From NCBI RefSeq assembly GCF_026810445.1, contig NZ_CP113949.1:3720001-3784000 (forward strand): 64,000 nt of DNA. The letters are read 5' to 3'. A program made the position numbers and the translations under genes. This document shows, piece by piece, positions 52,980-62,902 of the stretch (within the stretch, counting starts at the first letter, position 1; each line of letters opens with the position of its first letter). Source of the stretch: Pseudomonas sp. BSw22131 (lineage in GTDB: Bacteria > Pseudomonadota > Gammaproteobacteria > Pseudomonadales > Pseudomonadaceae). A model generated the notes under the pieces. The model worked only from the letters and a program-made list of their open reading frames with translations. It ran no database searches and was not told where the DNA came from.

Positions 52980-54080
52980 ATGCAGCTATTGACCTTACCG
53001 CCCTCGCCCGCGCTGGCGACTTCGATCCGCGCCACCGCGCAGGTCTTCGAAGACCCTAAATCCCAGGCATTGCTGGCCCATGTGCAGCAGGTTGCGCCCA
53101 GCGAGGCGAGCGTGTTGATCATTGGTGAAACAGGGACGGGCAAAGAGCTGATCGCGCGCCATGTCCACAATCTCAGCGCGCGCAGGCACAGGCCGTTCGT
53201 GGCGGTCAACTGCGGGGCGTTTTCCGAATCGCTGGTTGAAGCCGAGTTGTTCGGCCACGAAAAAGGCGCCTTCACCGGCGCCTTGAACGCCAAGGCAGGC
53301 TGGTTCGAGGAAGCCAACGGCGGGACGTTGTTTCTGGATGAAATTGGCGATCTGCCGATGGCCATCCAGGTCAAATTGCTGCGCGTGTTGCAGGAGCGTG
53401 AGGTGGTGCGTCTGGGCTCGCGCAAAAGTACGCCGATTGACGTGCGCGTCCTGGCGGCCACCAACGTGCAACTGGAACGCGCGATCAATGCAGGGCACTT
53501 TCGCGAGGATCTTTTCTACCGCCTGAACGTGGTCAATCTCGAACTGCACACCCTGCGCGAGCGCCCCGGCGACATCATGCCGTTGACCCGGCATTTCATC
53601 GGCGTCTACAGCCAGCGCATGGGTTACGGGCCGATTCGCATCAGCCCGGAGGCCGAACACAAGCTCAAAACCTACAGTTGGCCAGGCAACATTCGCGAAC
53701 TGGAAAACGTGATTCACCACACGCTACTGATTTGCCGCGACGGGGTGATCCAGCGCGATGACTTGCGCTTGTCCAACCTGCGCATAGAGCGTGCGGACGA
53801 GACGCCTGCGGTGGATGAATCAACCCAGGCGTTACTGGACCGGGCGTTTCAGAAGCTGTTCGAAGAACAGGCCGGCGCGCTGCATGAGAAGGTCGAGGAC
53901 GCCCTGCTTCGCGCCGCTTACCGTTTCAGCCACTGCAATCAGGTGCACACCGCAGGCCTGCTGGGCCTGAGCCGCAACGTCACGCGCGCGCGACTGATCA
54001 AGATCGGCGAACTGGCGGTCAACAAACGCAGGCCCGGAGAACACTTGCAGGGCGACCGGGTGGTGCAGGTCTCGGTTTAG
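52980..54080 (+). CDS. sfnR: Sigma-54-dependent regulator of sulfone/sulfonate use
   Basis: A 366-residue enhancer-binding protein with no N-terminal sensor domain. The AAA+ module starts near residue 25: Walker A IIGETGTGKELIARH, GAFTGA in HEKGAFTGALNAK, Walker B GGTLFLDEIGDLP, R-finger block REDLFYRLNVV and SWPGNIRELENVI. The C-terminal helix-turn-helix is TAGLLGLSRNVTRARLIKIG. This fits SfnR of P. putida, which activates dimethylsulfone and methanesulfonate genes with RpoN when sulfate is scarce. ATG 52980 is preferred; a GTG at 52971 overlaps the monooxygenase stop. Confidence 0.85.
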   Translation: MQLLTLPPSPALATSIRATAQVFEDPKSQALLAHVQQVAPSEASVLIIGETGTGKELIARHVHNLSARRHRPFVAVNCGAFSESLVEAELFGHEKGAFTGALNAKAGWFEEANGGTLFLDEIGDLPMAIQVKLLRVLQEREVVRLGSRKSTPIDVRVLAATNVQLERAINAGHFREDLFYRLNVVNLELHTLRERPGDIMPLTRHFIGVYSQRMGYGPIRISPEAEHKLKTYSWPGNIRELENVIHHTLLICRDGVIQRDDLRLSNLRIERADETPAVDESTQALLDRAFQKLFEEQAGALHEKVEDALLRAAYRFSHCNQVHTAGLLGLSRNVTRARLIKIGELAVNKRRPGEHLQGDRVVQVSV

Positions 54081-54133
54081 CGATGGGCGCAGCTTTTCGA
54101 CGGGATGCGCCGGATGCGCGCCTGACCGTTCGC

Positions 54134-54466
54134 TCAACGGCGCCCAACCGTTTCACTCACCATCTGGTAGGCATTGAACGTCAACGCCGTCGCCCGGTGC
54201 TGACGGATCAGGTTCCAGAAATCCTCGCCTCCCCGCTCGACATCTTCCACCGCATGCTCCCAATCGGCTCTGGACTGCCAGAGCACGTGACTGAGCACCC
54301 GCTCGCGGTCTTCGCTCACCTGAACACTGGCGCTGATAAACCCTGGGGACGTGCGCGTCAAACGCTCGGTACGCTCGGCCAGCGCAGCGACCAGCGCGGA
54401 TTGATGCCGTGAATCCACCACAAACTCTACGAACTGACTGAAAGGATTGAAGTCCTGGGACGTCAT
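54134..54466 (-). CDS. Antibiotic biosynthesis monooxygenase (ABM) domain protein
   Basis: A 110-residue single-domain ABM protein of the dimeric ferredoxin-like fold: FVEFVVDSRHQSALVAALAE, PGFISASVQVSEDRERVLSH and WQSRADWEHAVEDVERGG. Members act as cofactor-free monooxygenases on quinones or as heme-binding proteins; the substrate is not shown. ATG 54466 has GGAG upstream. A SoxR-type promoter faces this gene from 54643, so induction by redox-cycling compounds is likely, which fits a role in quinone or redox-drug handling. Confidence 0.85.
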   Translation of the reverse strand: MTSQDFNPFSQFVEFVVDSRHQSALVAALAERTERLTRTSPGFISASVQVSEDRERVLSHVLWQSRADWEHAVEDVERGGEDFWNLIRQHRATALTFNAYQMVSETVGRR

Positions 54467-54612
54467 GAGGGTTCTCCATGATTGGCGTTCTGTACGAACC
54501 ACCCGACTGCCTGCGCGAGCTTTCGCGAACTACGTGTGTGTGTTGCGGCGCGGGCGTCTCTGGTTAATTGCCGGACTGCTGTCTTCAGCATGTTTGCAGT
54601 CATGCGCCGCGC

Positions 54613-54643
54613 AGGGTAAAACCTCCACTTAACTGGAGGTCAA
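54613..54643 (-). promoter_or_regulatory. SoxR box and promoter facing the ABM gene
   Basis: Arms ACCTCCA and TGGAGGT (54621-54640) form an 18-20-base palindrome of SoxR type. On the minus strand it lies in a promoter with -35 TTGACC (54638-54643), a 19-base spacer and -10 TACCCT (54613-54618). The long spacer is the MerR/SoxR hallmark. It points to the ABM gene; soxR itself is on the other side. Confidence 0.75.
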
Positions 54644-54671
54644 GCACCGATCGCCATCGAAAGGGACGCCT

Positions 54672-55134
54672 ATGGGCAAAACAGATTCAGCCGTCATCGT
54701 GCGCGAATTGACGGTCGGCCAACTGGCGGCGCGCAGCGGCGTGGCGATTACGGCCCTGCGGTTCTACGAAGCAAGGGGCCTGATCAGCAGCCAGCGCAAT
54801 AGCGGTAACCAACGCCGTTACTCCCGCGACGTGTTACGCCGGGTGGCGTTGATCAAGACCGCGCAGAAACTGGGTATTGCGCTGGCGAGCATTCAGGCGG
54901 CGTTCGAGACGCTGCCGCAAGACCGCCCCCCCGACACTGGAAGACTGGGGCAGCCTGTCGCTGCGCTGGAAAGCAGACCTGGACGAGCGCATCAACAAGC
55001 TGACCGCCCTGCGTGATCAATTATCGGGATGCATCGGTTGCGGCTGTCTGTCGATGAGCGCATGCCCACTGCGCAACAGCGGCGACGCGCTGGGGGCGGA
55101 AGGCGCGGGGCCACGCCTGCTCTATCAGGATTGA
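54672..55134 (+). pseudogene. soxR: soxR with a one-base frameshift
   Basis: The first 86 codons encode a MerR-type domain ([20 protein letters not shown], then [20 protein letters not shown]). At 54925-54931 a run of seven C shifts the frame. The rest of SoxR continues in the next frame: [20 protein letters not shown] and the [2Fe-2S] cluster motif [13 protein letters not shown] (C-x2-C-x-C-x5-C), ending in GPRLLYQD. With six C the product would be 153 residues, normal for SoxR. As read, the product stops after 114 residues without the cluster. It is either a true or phase-variable mutation or a sequencing error. Confidence 0.85.
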
Positions 55135-55613
55135 AGGTTCTGCGGGCTGACCAACGTCCCGGCCAGGGCGCGATCGGACGTCGACAACTTCATCTGTTGC
55201 ATCGTCTGATTCAGCCCGTTGGTGGCCTGGATCAGCGAATTGGTCATGGCCATGGCCTCCATCTGCAATTGCCGGATCTTGGCGTCCCGCGATTTTGGGG
55301 ACAGCGAGTGATCGTTCATGAAGACCTGCATTTCCTGCATTTTTCTGGCGATCTTCTGTTGCAGGTCACGAATGAGTTTCAGCTGATCCTTGACCCGCTC
55401 AGGCAAGTCGCTGGCGTCTATGTCGGCGTTTTTGTCGGTGCTGATTGCTTCACGCTGCGACTCGGCAGATAGCATGACCTTGACGCTTTCGCGGATCTGC
55501 TCGATAGCCGGTGAGACCTTGGGGTCTGCGTTGTCCGTTGCAGTCTGCTGTCCTTTTGCGGGTGTGAGGAGCGTCGCGGCCTCCGCCGGATTTCTGAAGC
55601 TCAAGCTCAACAT
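55125..55613 (-). CDS. Conserved hypothetical protein with coiled coil
   Basis: A 162-residue soluble protein. After an N-terminal stretch like [20 protein letters not shown], which lacks a clear signal, residues 35-140 are mainly helical and likely coiled coil ([40 protein letters not shown]). It resembles small pseudomonad proteins with no assigned role. ATG 55613 follows GGAGG. It ends tail-to-tail with soxR, overlapping by ten bases. No function is proposed. Confidence 0.75.
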   Translation of the reverse strand: MLSLSFRNPAEAATLLTPAKGQQTATDNADPKVSPAIEQIRESVKVMLSAESQREAISTDKNADIDASDLPERVKDQLKLIRDLQQKIARKMQEMQVFMNDHSLSPKSRDAKIRQLQMEAMAMTNSLIQATNGLNQTMQQMKLSTSDRALAGTLVSPQNLQS

Positions 55614-55810
55614 GATCGCCTCCATAGCATTGTCGTCATCGGGTCAGAGTGCGCGGCAAGGTCGCCACGAATTGACCGGTTGAACCCATCATGTCGGCAT
55701 CTGAAGGCTGCGCTTGAGGATCTGCGCGCACAGTGTGTCAATCGCGCCACATTTAATGGGCGTCGGTGCTGCGCGCGTTAATCCGCGATCTATCAGCGTC
55801 CAACCCGGGT

Positions 55811-57226
55811 TTAATTCAGCTCAGCCAGCCTGAAGGCGAGCGCCTTGGCTTGCAGGGCAACATCGGTGACGGCCGTACTTTCCCACCACAAGCCGCGCAG
55901 CGGAGGGCCCATTGCAAACAGGCGCGCAGACGCATTGCCGTGGGCATCCAGCACGGCACCACCCGGATCGGCAGCGATGCCCAGCGCCAAGGGGCCCGGT
56001 TGAATCAGCCCACGCGCCAGCAGTTGCCGGGGCAGCGCACGGTCAACCCGCCGCCAGTCGTATTGAATGCCCGTGGAGTTGATCAGCGCGGCGCCGCCGA
56101 TCAGGGTCGAAGCAGTTTCGCCCCGGTGGCGTACGCGAATGCTCACATGACCGGGCTCGGCTGGCTCAACGCCCAGCGATGACGCCGCATGAATCGTCAG
56201 GCGCCCTTCTTCCAGCCAGCGCGACAACAGTGCTGCGCTTGGCGGCGGTGAACGGTGGTGATGACTCTCCCACCATGGCCTCACATGGCGTACGAACTGT
56301 CGCCGGTGCGCGTCAGTCGCCTGACTCCATAACCTGGGAATATGCACCCGCACGGTGTCCAGCGGCGCCTGCCAGTCGATGCCTTGCGCAACCGCCAGGG
56401 CGCATTGCTCGCGCAGCGCCCGCATCAGTTGTCGCGTGCTGCGAAGCGAGTCATCGGCACCCAGAAAGTCGGGCCAGGACGGAGGCTGCCTGCGCACGTG
56501 GGGCAGCAGGCCATGACGGGAAAACACATCCACCGGCCCAAGATGCCTGGCCTGATCAAGAGACACCAGCGCATCGACCATGGTCAATCCCGAACCGATG
56601 ATCAACACCCGGCCCTGAGGATCAAGCAGGCGCATCGCACTGACGTCCCAAGGATCAACCGCTGCCGCGTTCAATTCATTGCCATCACGCTGCGGAGTAC
56701 GCGCTGCGGCGAACATGCCGGTGGCCAGTACGCCGCGCTTGCCGCTCAGGCGAGTGCCGTCAGCCAAGGTGATCTGCACGCCCGAGTCATCAACGTTCAG
56801 GTCGACGGCCTCGCTCCTGATGTGCTCGACCGTCGAGCCATGGACGGCTCCAACCGCCTCAGCTTCAGCGAGACGCTGCTGCACGTACAGACCGAAAATG
56901 CCTCTGGGTGGGAACAGTTCAGCGACCGGCAGGTGTTGCTCATCAGACTGAGGCCAGCCGCCATCGGCAATGAAACCCGTCAGCCACTGCGTGAGGTCGT
57001 CCACCTTGTCGGGGTCGACGCTCATGCGCGCCGCATTGCCGTTCAGCGTGTGGCCCAGTTCGGTGGCGCTATACGCTTCTCCGCGCCCAACTTCACTGCG
57101 CGGCTCGATGATCAGAATCCGGCGCTTGCCAGGCCGGCGCAGCAACTGCACGGCCAGCATCGTCCCGCTCAGGCCGCCGCCAACGATGAGAATGTCAACG
57201 GCAGGTCGAAGGTGGTCGGAGGTCAT
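55811..57226 (-). CDS. FAD/NAD(P)-binding protein
   Basis: A 471-residue flavoprotein of the FAD-NAD(P)-binding family (PF13454 type). FAD motif DILIVGGGLSGTMLAVQLLR at residues 10-29, then ILIIEPRSEVGRGEAYSAT and the conserved GHTLNGNAARMS; a second nucleotide motif RVLIIGSGLTMVDALVSLDQ near residue 207 and INSTGIQYDW later. Relatives are lysine/ornithine N-monooxygenase-like or HI0933-like oxidoreductases; the substrate is unknown. It stands alone, with 185 bases to the preceding gene and about 500 gene-free bases upstream. Confidence 0.88.
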   Translation of the reverse strand: MTSDHLRPAVDILIVGGGLSGTMLAVQLLRRPGKRRILIIEPRSEVGRGEAYSATELGHTLNGNAARMSVDPDKVDDLTQWLTGFIADGGWPQSDEQHLPVAELFPPRGIFGLYVQQRLAEAEAVGAVHGSTVEHIRSEAVDLNVDDSGVQITLADGTRLSGKRGVLATGMFAAARTPQRDGNELNAAAVDPWDVSAMRLLDPQGRVLIIGSGLTMVDALVSLDQARHLGPVDVFSRHGLLPHVRRQPPSWPDFLGADDSLRSTRQLMRALREQCALAVAQGIDWQAPLDTVRVHIPRLWSQATDAHRRQFVRHVRPWWESHHHRSPPPSAALLSRWLEEGRLTIHAASSLGVEPAEPGHVSIRVRHRGETASTLIGGAALINSTGIQYDWRRVDRALPRQLLARGLIQPGPLALGIAADPGGAVLDAHGNASARLFAMGPPLRGLWWESTAVTDVALQAKALAFRLAELN

Positions 57227-57724
57227 TGGCGTGTGCCCTGGCTGCGTCTGGGAAGGGGTGCGACTGTTTGTTCATGTGTTTGATCATCGACTGTCTGGAC
57301 ATGGTGAGCGTGGAGCAGGTTTCAGACAAGTCGCCTTGAACCGCTGCGGTATAAAGGATGCGGCGGCGATGGCCCTGCACATGGCGTGCCTGAAAACCGG
57401 GACGTGTCGCTAAGTTTTTGGGGGGGGCTGGTTTCAGGGCCGCTACGCGCCCCATCGCGGCCTCGCGGTGCTCGTGCGCTCCTACAGGGGATTTGCGGCA
57501 GGGATTCGGGGCGTTCTCGGGATTTTTGATTCCGCCTGCGAACGCGGTGGATCAGGTACAACCTCGCCCCCTGGTTTCAGCGCCGCTTGGCAGGGAGTTT
57601 TGCACCGACAAGCCAGCAAAACGCTGTTCCGCTGTCGCCTGGGCAACACCGGCGCCTGCAAACGCGTCAGATCACCACATTCCTGACAAAGCAGCATTTC
57701 TCGGCCAAGGCTGTCTGGCTCAAC
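57227..57724. other. Intergenic region with G8 tract and direct repeat
   Basis: About 500 bases without a convincing gene. A run of eight G lies at 57420-57427, and CTGGTTTCAG occurs at 57428 and again at 57571, each followed by a GCCGCT-containing word. The open frame at 57482-57697 (minus) has no coding signal. I suspect a dispersed repeat but cannot test it. Confidence 0.45.
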
Positions 57725-58792
57725 CTATGTCTTGCGCTTCATATCCAGCCGGCGCAGATGGCAGGTGACCTCTTCGCGATCGTGATAAAGCTGTTTGCAG
57801 CCAATGGCCACCTTTATCCCCCGCGCCTTGAAGCCTTCTTCGATGCGGTCCAGCAATCGTCGAACTTCGGCATAACGTTGTTTCATCGGCAGTTTCAGAT
57901 TGACCACGGCTTCACGACACAGACCCTCGCCTAGCCAGGTTTCCAGTAACGCGGCATTTCGGGCGGGCTTCTCGACAATGTCGCACACCATCCAGTCCAC
58001 AGGCTGACGCGGCTTGTAGGTAAACCCATCAGCCATCAAGTGCTGCACCAGACCGGTGTCCATAAGGCTTTCGGCCATCGGACCGTTATCGATAGCCGTC
58101 ACCAGCATGCCGCGCCTTACCAACTGGTACGTCCAGCCGCCCGGTGCTGCGCCAAGATCGACGCCGGTCATGTCACCCGACAGGCGCTCGTCCCACTGAT
58201 CGCGGGGGATGAAATGGTGCCAGGCTTCTTCAAGTTTGAGGGTGGAGCGGCTCGGCGCTTCACGTGGGAACTTCAAGCGTGGAATGCCCATCGGCCACAT
58301 CGCCGAATTGTCCGCATCCGCGAGCCCGAGAAACACTTCGCGACCACTTTTGAAGGTCAACAAAAGGCGCGGCAGACTCGGGTTGTCTACTAACTTGCCA
58401 GCGTGGGTGAGGGCCTTGCGCAACGGGGCTTCGAACTTGCGGCAAAAGGTGGACAGCTCTTTGCCGTCATTGGTGTCGACTATTTCCAGCCACAGACTGC
58501 CGCACGTAGCGAAGTCCTGCATGTGCGCGAGGATCACACTGATACGGTCGGTTTCCGGCAGCTCCAGAAACACGCCACGCGCCCACTGACGAGGGAAGAT
58601 CAAGTCGACAAACCGCACGCTGTTCATCAGACGCTCGGCGCCGTCTGCTTCGGTGCAGACGAACTCGGCGCAGGCTGCGCTGGTTTTGGCCTTGGCGTAG
58701 CCGGACACATCAAGGCGTGCTGCGTGCTCACTGATTTCCGAACAGACTTCGCCTTCAAAACCAGGTCGACAGTGCATAAACAGGGTGTTCAT
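57725..58792 (-). CDS. rlmM: 23S rRNA (cytidine-2498-2'-O)-methyltransferase
   Basis: A 355-residue RlmM protein: an N-terminal THUMP domain (LFMHCRPGFEGEVCSEISEH onward) and a C-terminal SAM-dependent RrmJ-like domain with DLGAAPGGWTYQLVRRG (motif I), VTAIDNGPMAESLM, DWMVCDIVEKP and VNLKLPMKQRYAE. It methylates C2498 of 23S rRNA in the peptidyl-transferase centre. ATG 58792 follows GAGGA; the 35 codons before it are non-coding. It is divergent from acnA. Confidence 0.95.
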   Translation of the reverse strand: MNTLFMHCRPGFEGEVCSEISEHAARLDVSGYAKAKTSAACAEFVCTEADGAERLMNSVRFVDLIFPRQWARGVFLELPETDRISVILAHMQDFATCGSLWLEIVDTNDGKELSTFCRKFEAPLRKALTHAGKLVDNPSLPRLLLTFKSGREVFLGLADADNSAMWPMGIPRLKFPREAPSRSTLKLEEAWHHFIPRDQWDERLSGDMTGVDLGAAPGGWTYQLVRRGMLVTAIDNGPMAESLMDTGLVQHLMADGFTYKPRQPVDWMVCDIVEKPARNAALLETWLGEGLCREAVVNLKLPMKQRYAEVRRLLDRIEEGFKARGIKVAIGCKQLYHDREEVTCHLRRLDMKRKT

Positions 58793-59027
58793 TGGAGGTC
58801 CTCTGCACAGGCCGCGATGGCGCGTGACGCAAGCGATGACGTGAGGCCAAACCTCAGCGACGCAAAAGCGGCGCATGATAGCCCAATCAGGAACCACTGG
58901 CGCGTCGTGCGGGTCCAGTACTACACCAGCCGCTGGCCAGTGCGTTCGCGCACACCCCTGTAACGCTGTTCCGGTTAGCCCGATTCCCCCAAGTCCGTGC
59001 CGTGCGGACTCGTCAAGGAGTTAATTC

Positions 59028-61769
59028 ATGCCTTCCATCGATAGCCTGAAAAGTCTAAAAACACTCGACATCAATAATAAGACCTACCACTACTACAGCC
59101 TGCCAGACGCCGCCAAATCCCTCGGCGACCTGGACAAGCTGCCGATGTCGCTCAAAGTGCTGCTGGAAAACCTGCTGCGCTGGGAAGACGACAAGACGGT
59201 CACTGGCGACGATCTTAAATCGATTGCTGCGTGGCTGACCGAACGCAAATCCGACCGCGAAATTCAATACCGTCCTGCACGGGTGCTGATGCAGGACTTT
59301 ACCGGCGTGCCGGCAGTGGTCGATCTGGCTGCCATGCGCGCCGCCGTCGCCAAGGCCGGCGGTGATCCGCAGCGAATCAATCCGCTGTCGCCGGTCGACC
59401 TGGTGATTGACCACTCGGTGATGGTCGACAAGTTCGGAGATGCCAACGCGTTTGGCGAAAACGTTGATATCGAGATGCAGCGAAACGGCGAGCGTTACGC
59501 CTTCCTGCGCTGGGGCCAGAGCGCTTTCGATAACTTCAGCGTGGTGCCACCCGGAACCGGCATCTGCCATCAGGTGAACCTCGAATACCTGGGCCGAACA
59601 GTCTGGACCAAAGAAGAAGACGGCCGTACTTACGCATTTCCCGACACGTTGGTGGGCACCGACTCACACACCACCATGATCAACGGCCTGGGCGTTCTGG
59701 GTTGGGGCGTCGGCGGCATCGAGGCCGAGGCGGCGATGCTCGGCCAGCCGGTGTCGATGCTGATCCCCGAAGTGATCGGTTTCAAACTGTTGGGCAAGCT
59801 CAATGAGGGCATTACGGCCACCGATCTGGTGCTGACCGTCACCCAGATGCTGCGCAAGAAAGGCGTGGTCGGTAAGTTCGTCGAATTCTACGGCGACGGG
59901 CTGGCGGATCTGCCGCTTGCTGACCGCGCCACCATCGGCAACATGGCTCCGGAATACGGCGCGACGTGCGGCTTCTTCCCAGTGGACGATGTGACCCTGG
60001 ATTACCTGCGGCTATCCGGCCGTCCCGCTGAAACCGTGCAACTGGTCGAAGCCTATTGCAAGGCTCAAGGTCTGTGGCGCTTGCCCGGCCAGGAGCCGGT
60101 ATTCACCGACGCGCTGGAGCTGGACATGGGCACGGTTGTCGCAAGCCTTGCAGGGCCAAAGCGCCCGCAGGACCGCGTTGCGCTGCCGGATGTCGGCCAG
60201 GCGTTCGATGATTTCCTGGGTCTGCAACTCAAGCCCAGCAAACATGACGAAGGCCGTCTTGAAAGCGAAGGTGGCGGCGGCGTTGCGGTCGGCAATGCCG
60301 ATCAGGTGGGCGAAGCGGAGTACGAATACGACGGCAATAAATACCGTCTCAAGAACGGTGCCGTGGTCATCGCTGCCATTACATCGTGCACCAACACCTC
60401 CAACCCCAGCGTGATGATGGCAGCAGGTTTGCTGGCTAAAAAAGCGGTGGAGAAAGGCCTGCAGCGAAAACCTTGGGTCAAGAGCTCATTGGCGCCAGGC
60501 TCAAAAGTGGTCACCGATTACTACAACGCGGCCGGGCTCACTCAATACCTCGACGCCTTGGGTTTCGACCTGGTGGGTTATGGCTGCACCACGTGCATCG
60601 GCAACTCGGGGCCGCTGCGTGATCCCATCGAGAAAGCCATCCAGCAGTCTGACCTGACCGTGGCCTCGGTGTTGTCCGGCAACCGTAACTTTGAAGGCCG
60701 CGTCCACCCGCTGGTCAAAACAAACTGGCTGGCTTCACCGCCGCTGGTCGTCGCGTATGCACTGGCAGGCACAGTGAGGGTTGACCTGAGCTCGGAGCCT
60801 CTGGGCGAAGGCAGCGAAGGCCAACCGGTATACCTGCGTGACATATGGCCCACCAGCCGGGAAATCGCCGACGCGGTCCAGAAAGTCGACACCGCGATGT
60901 TCCACAAGGAATACGCAGAAGTGTTCGCCGGCGATGCGCAGTGGCAAGCAATCGAGGTGCCACAGGCAGCGACTTACGTGTGGCAGGAAGACTCGACCTA
61001 CATCCAGCATCCTCCGTTTTTCGATGACGTGGCAGGGCCGCTGCCGGTTATCAGCGATGTCAAAGAAGCCCGTGTGCTGGCGATTCTGGGTGACTCGGTC
61101 ACCACCGACCACATCTCCCCTGCCGGTAACATCAAGGCCGACAGCCCGGCAGGACGTTACCTGCGCAGCAAAGGCGTCGAGCCCAAGGACTTCAACTCTT
61201 ACGGTTCGCGCCGCGGCAACCATGAAGTGATGATGCGCGGTACCTTCGCCAATATCCGCATTCGCAACGAAATGCTCGGTAATGAAGAAGGTGGCTTTAC
61301 GCTGCACGTGCCAACGGACGAAAAACTCCCGATCTACGACGCCGCCATGCGTTATCAGCAAGAAGGCACGCCGCTGGTGGTCATCGCCGGACAGGAATAC
61401 GGCACCGGTTCCAGCCGTGACTGGGCGGCCAAAGGCACCAATCTGTTGGGCGTCAAGGCGGTGATCGCTGAAAGCTTCGAGCGTATCCATCGCTCGAATC
61501 TGGTGGGGATGGGCGTGCTGCCGTTGCAGTTCACGTCTGGCCAAAGCCGAAAAACACTGGGACTGACGGGACGCGAAACGATCAGCATCGCAGGCCTTAG
61601 CGGTGCGACCCTGCAGCCTGGCATGACGCTCAAGCTCAAGATCGAGCGCGAAGACGGTGCGGCTGAGGATGTCGATGTGCTGTGCCGGATCGACACCCTT
61701 AATGAGGTCGAGTACTTCAAGGCCGGCGGAATTCTGCACTACGTGTTGCGCCAATTGATCGCGTCTTGA
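59028..61769 (+). CDS. acnA: Aconitate hydratase A
   Basis: A 913-residue aconitase of the AcnA/IRP type, which interconverts citrate and isocitrate in the TCA cycle. [4Fe-4S] ligands are in [13 protein letters not shown] and [51 protein letters not shown] and the C-terminal swivel domain with [15 protein letters not shown] and [18 protein letters not shown] are all intact. AAGGAG lies upstream; a small hairpin AGTCCG/CGGACT (58992-59010) sits just before it. Monocistronic, followed by a hairpin. Confidence 0.97.
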   Translation: MPSIDSLKSLKTLDINNKTYHYYSLPDAAKSLGDLDKLPMSLKVLLENLLRWEDDKTVTGDDLKSIAAWLTERKSDREIQYRPARVLMQDFTGVPAVVDLAAMRAAVAKAGGDPQRINPLSPVDLVIDHSVMVDKFGDANAFGENVDIEMQRNGERYAFLRWGQSAFDNFSVVPPGTGICHQVNLEYLGRTVWTKEEDGRTYAFPDTLVGTDSHTTMINGLGVLGWGVGGIEAEAAMLGQPVSMLIPEVIGFKLLGKLNEGITATDLVLTVTQMLRKKGVVGKFVEFYGDGLADLPLADRATIGNMAPEYGATCGFFPVDDVTLDYLRLSGRPAETVQLVEAYCKAQGLWRLPGQEPVFTDALELDMGTVVASLAGPKRPQDRVALPDVGQAFDDFLGLQLKPSKHDEGRLESEGGGGVAVGNADQVGEAEYEYDGNKYRLKNGAVVIAAITSCTNTSNPSVMMAAGLLAKKAVEKGLQRKPWVKSSLAPGSKVVTDYYNAAGLTQYLDALGFDLVGYGCTTCIGNSGPLRDPIEKAIQQSDLTVASVLSGNRNFEGRVHPLVKTNWLASPPLVVAYALAGTVRVDLSSEPLGEGSEGQPVYLRDIWPTSREIADAVQKVDTAMFHKEYAEVFAGDAQWQAIEVPQAATYVWQEDSTYIQHPPFFDDVAGPLPVISDVKEARVLAILGDSVTTDHISPAGNIKADSPAGRYLRSKGVEPKDFNSYGSRRGNHEVMMRGTFANIRIRNEMLGNEEGGFTLHVPTDEKLPIYDAAMRYQQEGTPLVVIAGQEYGTGSSRDWAAKGTNLLGVKAVIAESFERIHRSNLVGMGVLPLQFTSGQSRKTLGLTGRETISIAGLSGATLQPGMTLKLKIEREDGAAEDVDVLCRIDTLNEVEYFKAGGILHYVLRQLIAS

Positions 61770-61774
61770 GGTAA

Positions 61775-61805
61775 CGGTCCTCGCCTGCCCACAAGGCGAG
61801 GACCG
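61775..61805 (+). terminator. Strong hairpin after acnA
   Basis: CGGTCCTCGCCT and AGGCGAGGACCG form a perfect 12-base stem with a seven-base loop, five bases after the stop. No T-run follows, so it may protect the mRNA end rather than terminate by itself. Confidence 0.6.
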
Positions 61806-62008
61806 CTTGGCCGCAGACATGCATCGCTGGCAAAGCCAGTCCTTTCAGGGCCCGCTCGTGGCCCTGTTCTTTTGCGTCGGAAATAACCTACAGCGCGTCG
61901 CCATACGGCTGGCTAAAATTGCTGCCGACTTTCATCCACATCTGACAGCCATGCCTGTTTATTAAACGCTAGAATCCCCGCCTCATTTCACTGCTTAAGG
62001 ACGTTGCC

Positions 62009-62800
62009 ATGCCGGCGCTACGCTGGACGACGCTTGCCCTGCTTACGCTGGGCTACGTTGTTGCACTGATCTATGGGCAGTTGAGCCTGCCTGTTGTAGT
62101 GACGCTGGGTCTGCTGATCATGGCCGGCATCTGCGTCAATCATTTTCGGCACTGGGCCGTTCTCGCCTTTGGCCACGCCCTGTTTATAGCAGTAGCAATC
62201 GGCCTGGCGAGTCACTGGCTACCGGGCTTTCTCAACGCCCGCGCCATCGCGGCCGTGCGCATGAGCCCGGACGCAGCGCCGTTTTCGATGTTTCTCAATC
62301 TGGATAAACCGCTGATAGGCTTTTGGGTCGTGCTCGCCTGTCCGTGGGTGTTTTACCGTGCCGCGACGGGCCGCTCACTGCTATCCACCGCAGTGGTGCT
62401 GCTGATTACCACCGGTATATGCATGGCCACCGCAGTGGGGCTTGGCATGATCGCCTGGACACCCAAATGGCCTGAGCACGCTGGAATCTGGATATTCAAC
62501 AATCTACTGCTTGTTACGCTGACGGAGGAGTTGTTGTTCCGGGGCTACATTCAGGGAGGCTTGAGCCGACTTTTTGAACGCGTCCCCGGCGGTGACGTAC
62601 TGGCGATCGCTGTGGCGTCCGCATTATTCGGCCTGGCGCATTTCGGCGCAGGCTGGGAGTGGGTCGTGCTGGCTGGACTTGCCGGAGCTGGCTACGGAAT
62701 CGCCTTCAAGCTCGGAGGTTTGACGGCTGCTGTATTGACACACTTCGGCCTGAATCTGGTGCACTTGACGCTGTTCACTTACCCCATGTTCAATCGATGA
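62009..62800 (+). CDS. CPBP family intramembrane metalloprotease
   Basis: A 263-residue membrane protein with about eight helices. The CPBP (CAAX protease and bacteriocin-processing) motifs are present: TLTEELLFRGYIQGGL (EExxxR), ALFGLAHFGAGWE (FxxxH) and LTHFGLNLVHLTLF (HxxxN-type). Bacterial members process peptides or give self-immunity; no partner gene is near. It begins about 240 bases after acnA with its own promoter space; a clear ribosome site AAGGA precedes the ATG. Confidence 0.9.
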   Translation: MPALRWTTLALLTLGYVVALIYGQLSLPVVVTLGLLIMAGICVNHFRHWAVLAFGHALFIAVAIGLASHWLPGFLNARAIAAVRMSPDAAPFSMFLNLDKPLIGFWVVLACPWVFYRAATGRSLLSTAVVLLITTGICMATAVGLGMIAWTPKWPEHAGIWIFNNLLLVTLTEELLFRGYIQGGLSRLFERVPGGDVLAIAVASALFGLAHFGAGWEWVVLAGLAGAGYGIAFKLGGLTAAVLTHFGLNLVHLTLFTYPMFNR

Positions 62801-62902
62801 CGCTTGAGCCAGAGCCTGCGCTGACGGCTGCTCATCACAATAACCTCAATTTTTGTCAGGACACGCCGATACCCACTCAAAGCCTTCCCGGATAGATAGC
62901 TC

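Noticed and set aside
54447..54632. Short frame ending in a lipobox-like LLSSACLQSC
   Set aside because: It lies across the ABM gene start and the SoxR promoter; no ribosome site, and the resemblance to a lipoprotein signal is probably chance.
57482..57697. 71-codon cysteine-rich frame
   Set aside because: No ribosome site; sequence looks like part of a dispersed intergenic repeat.
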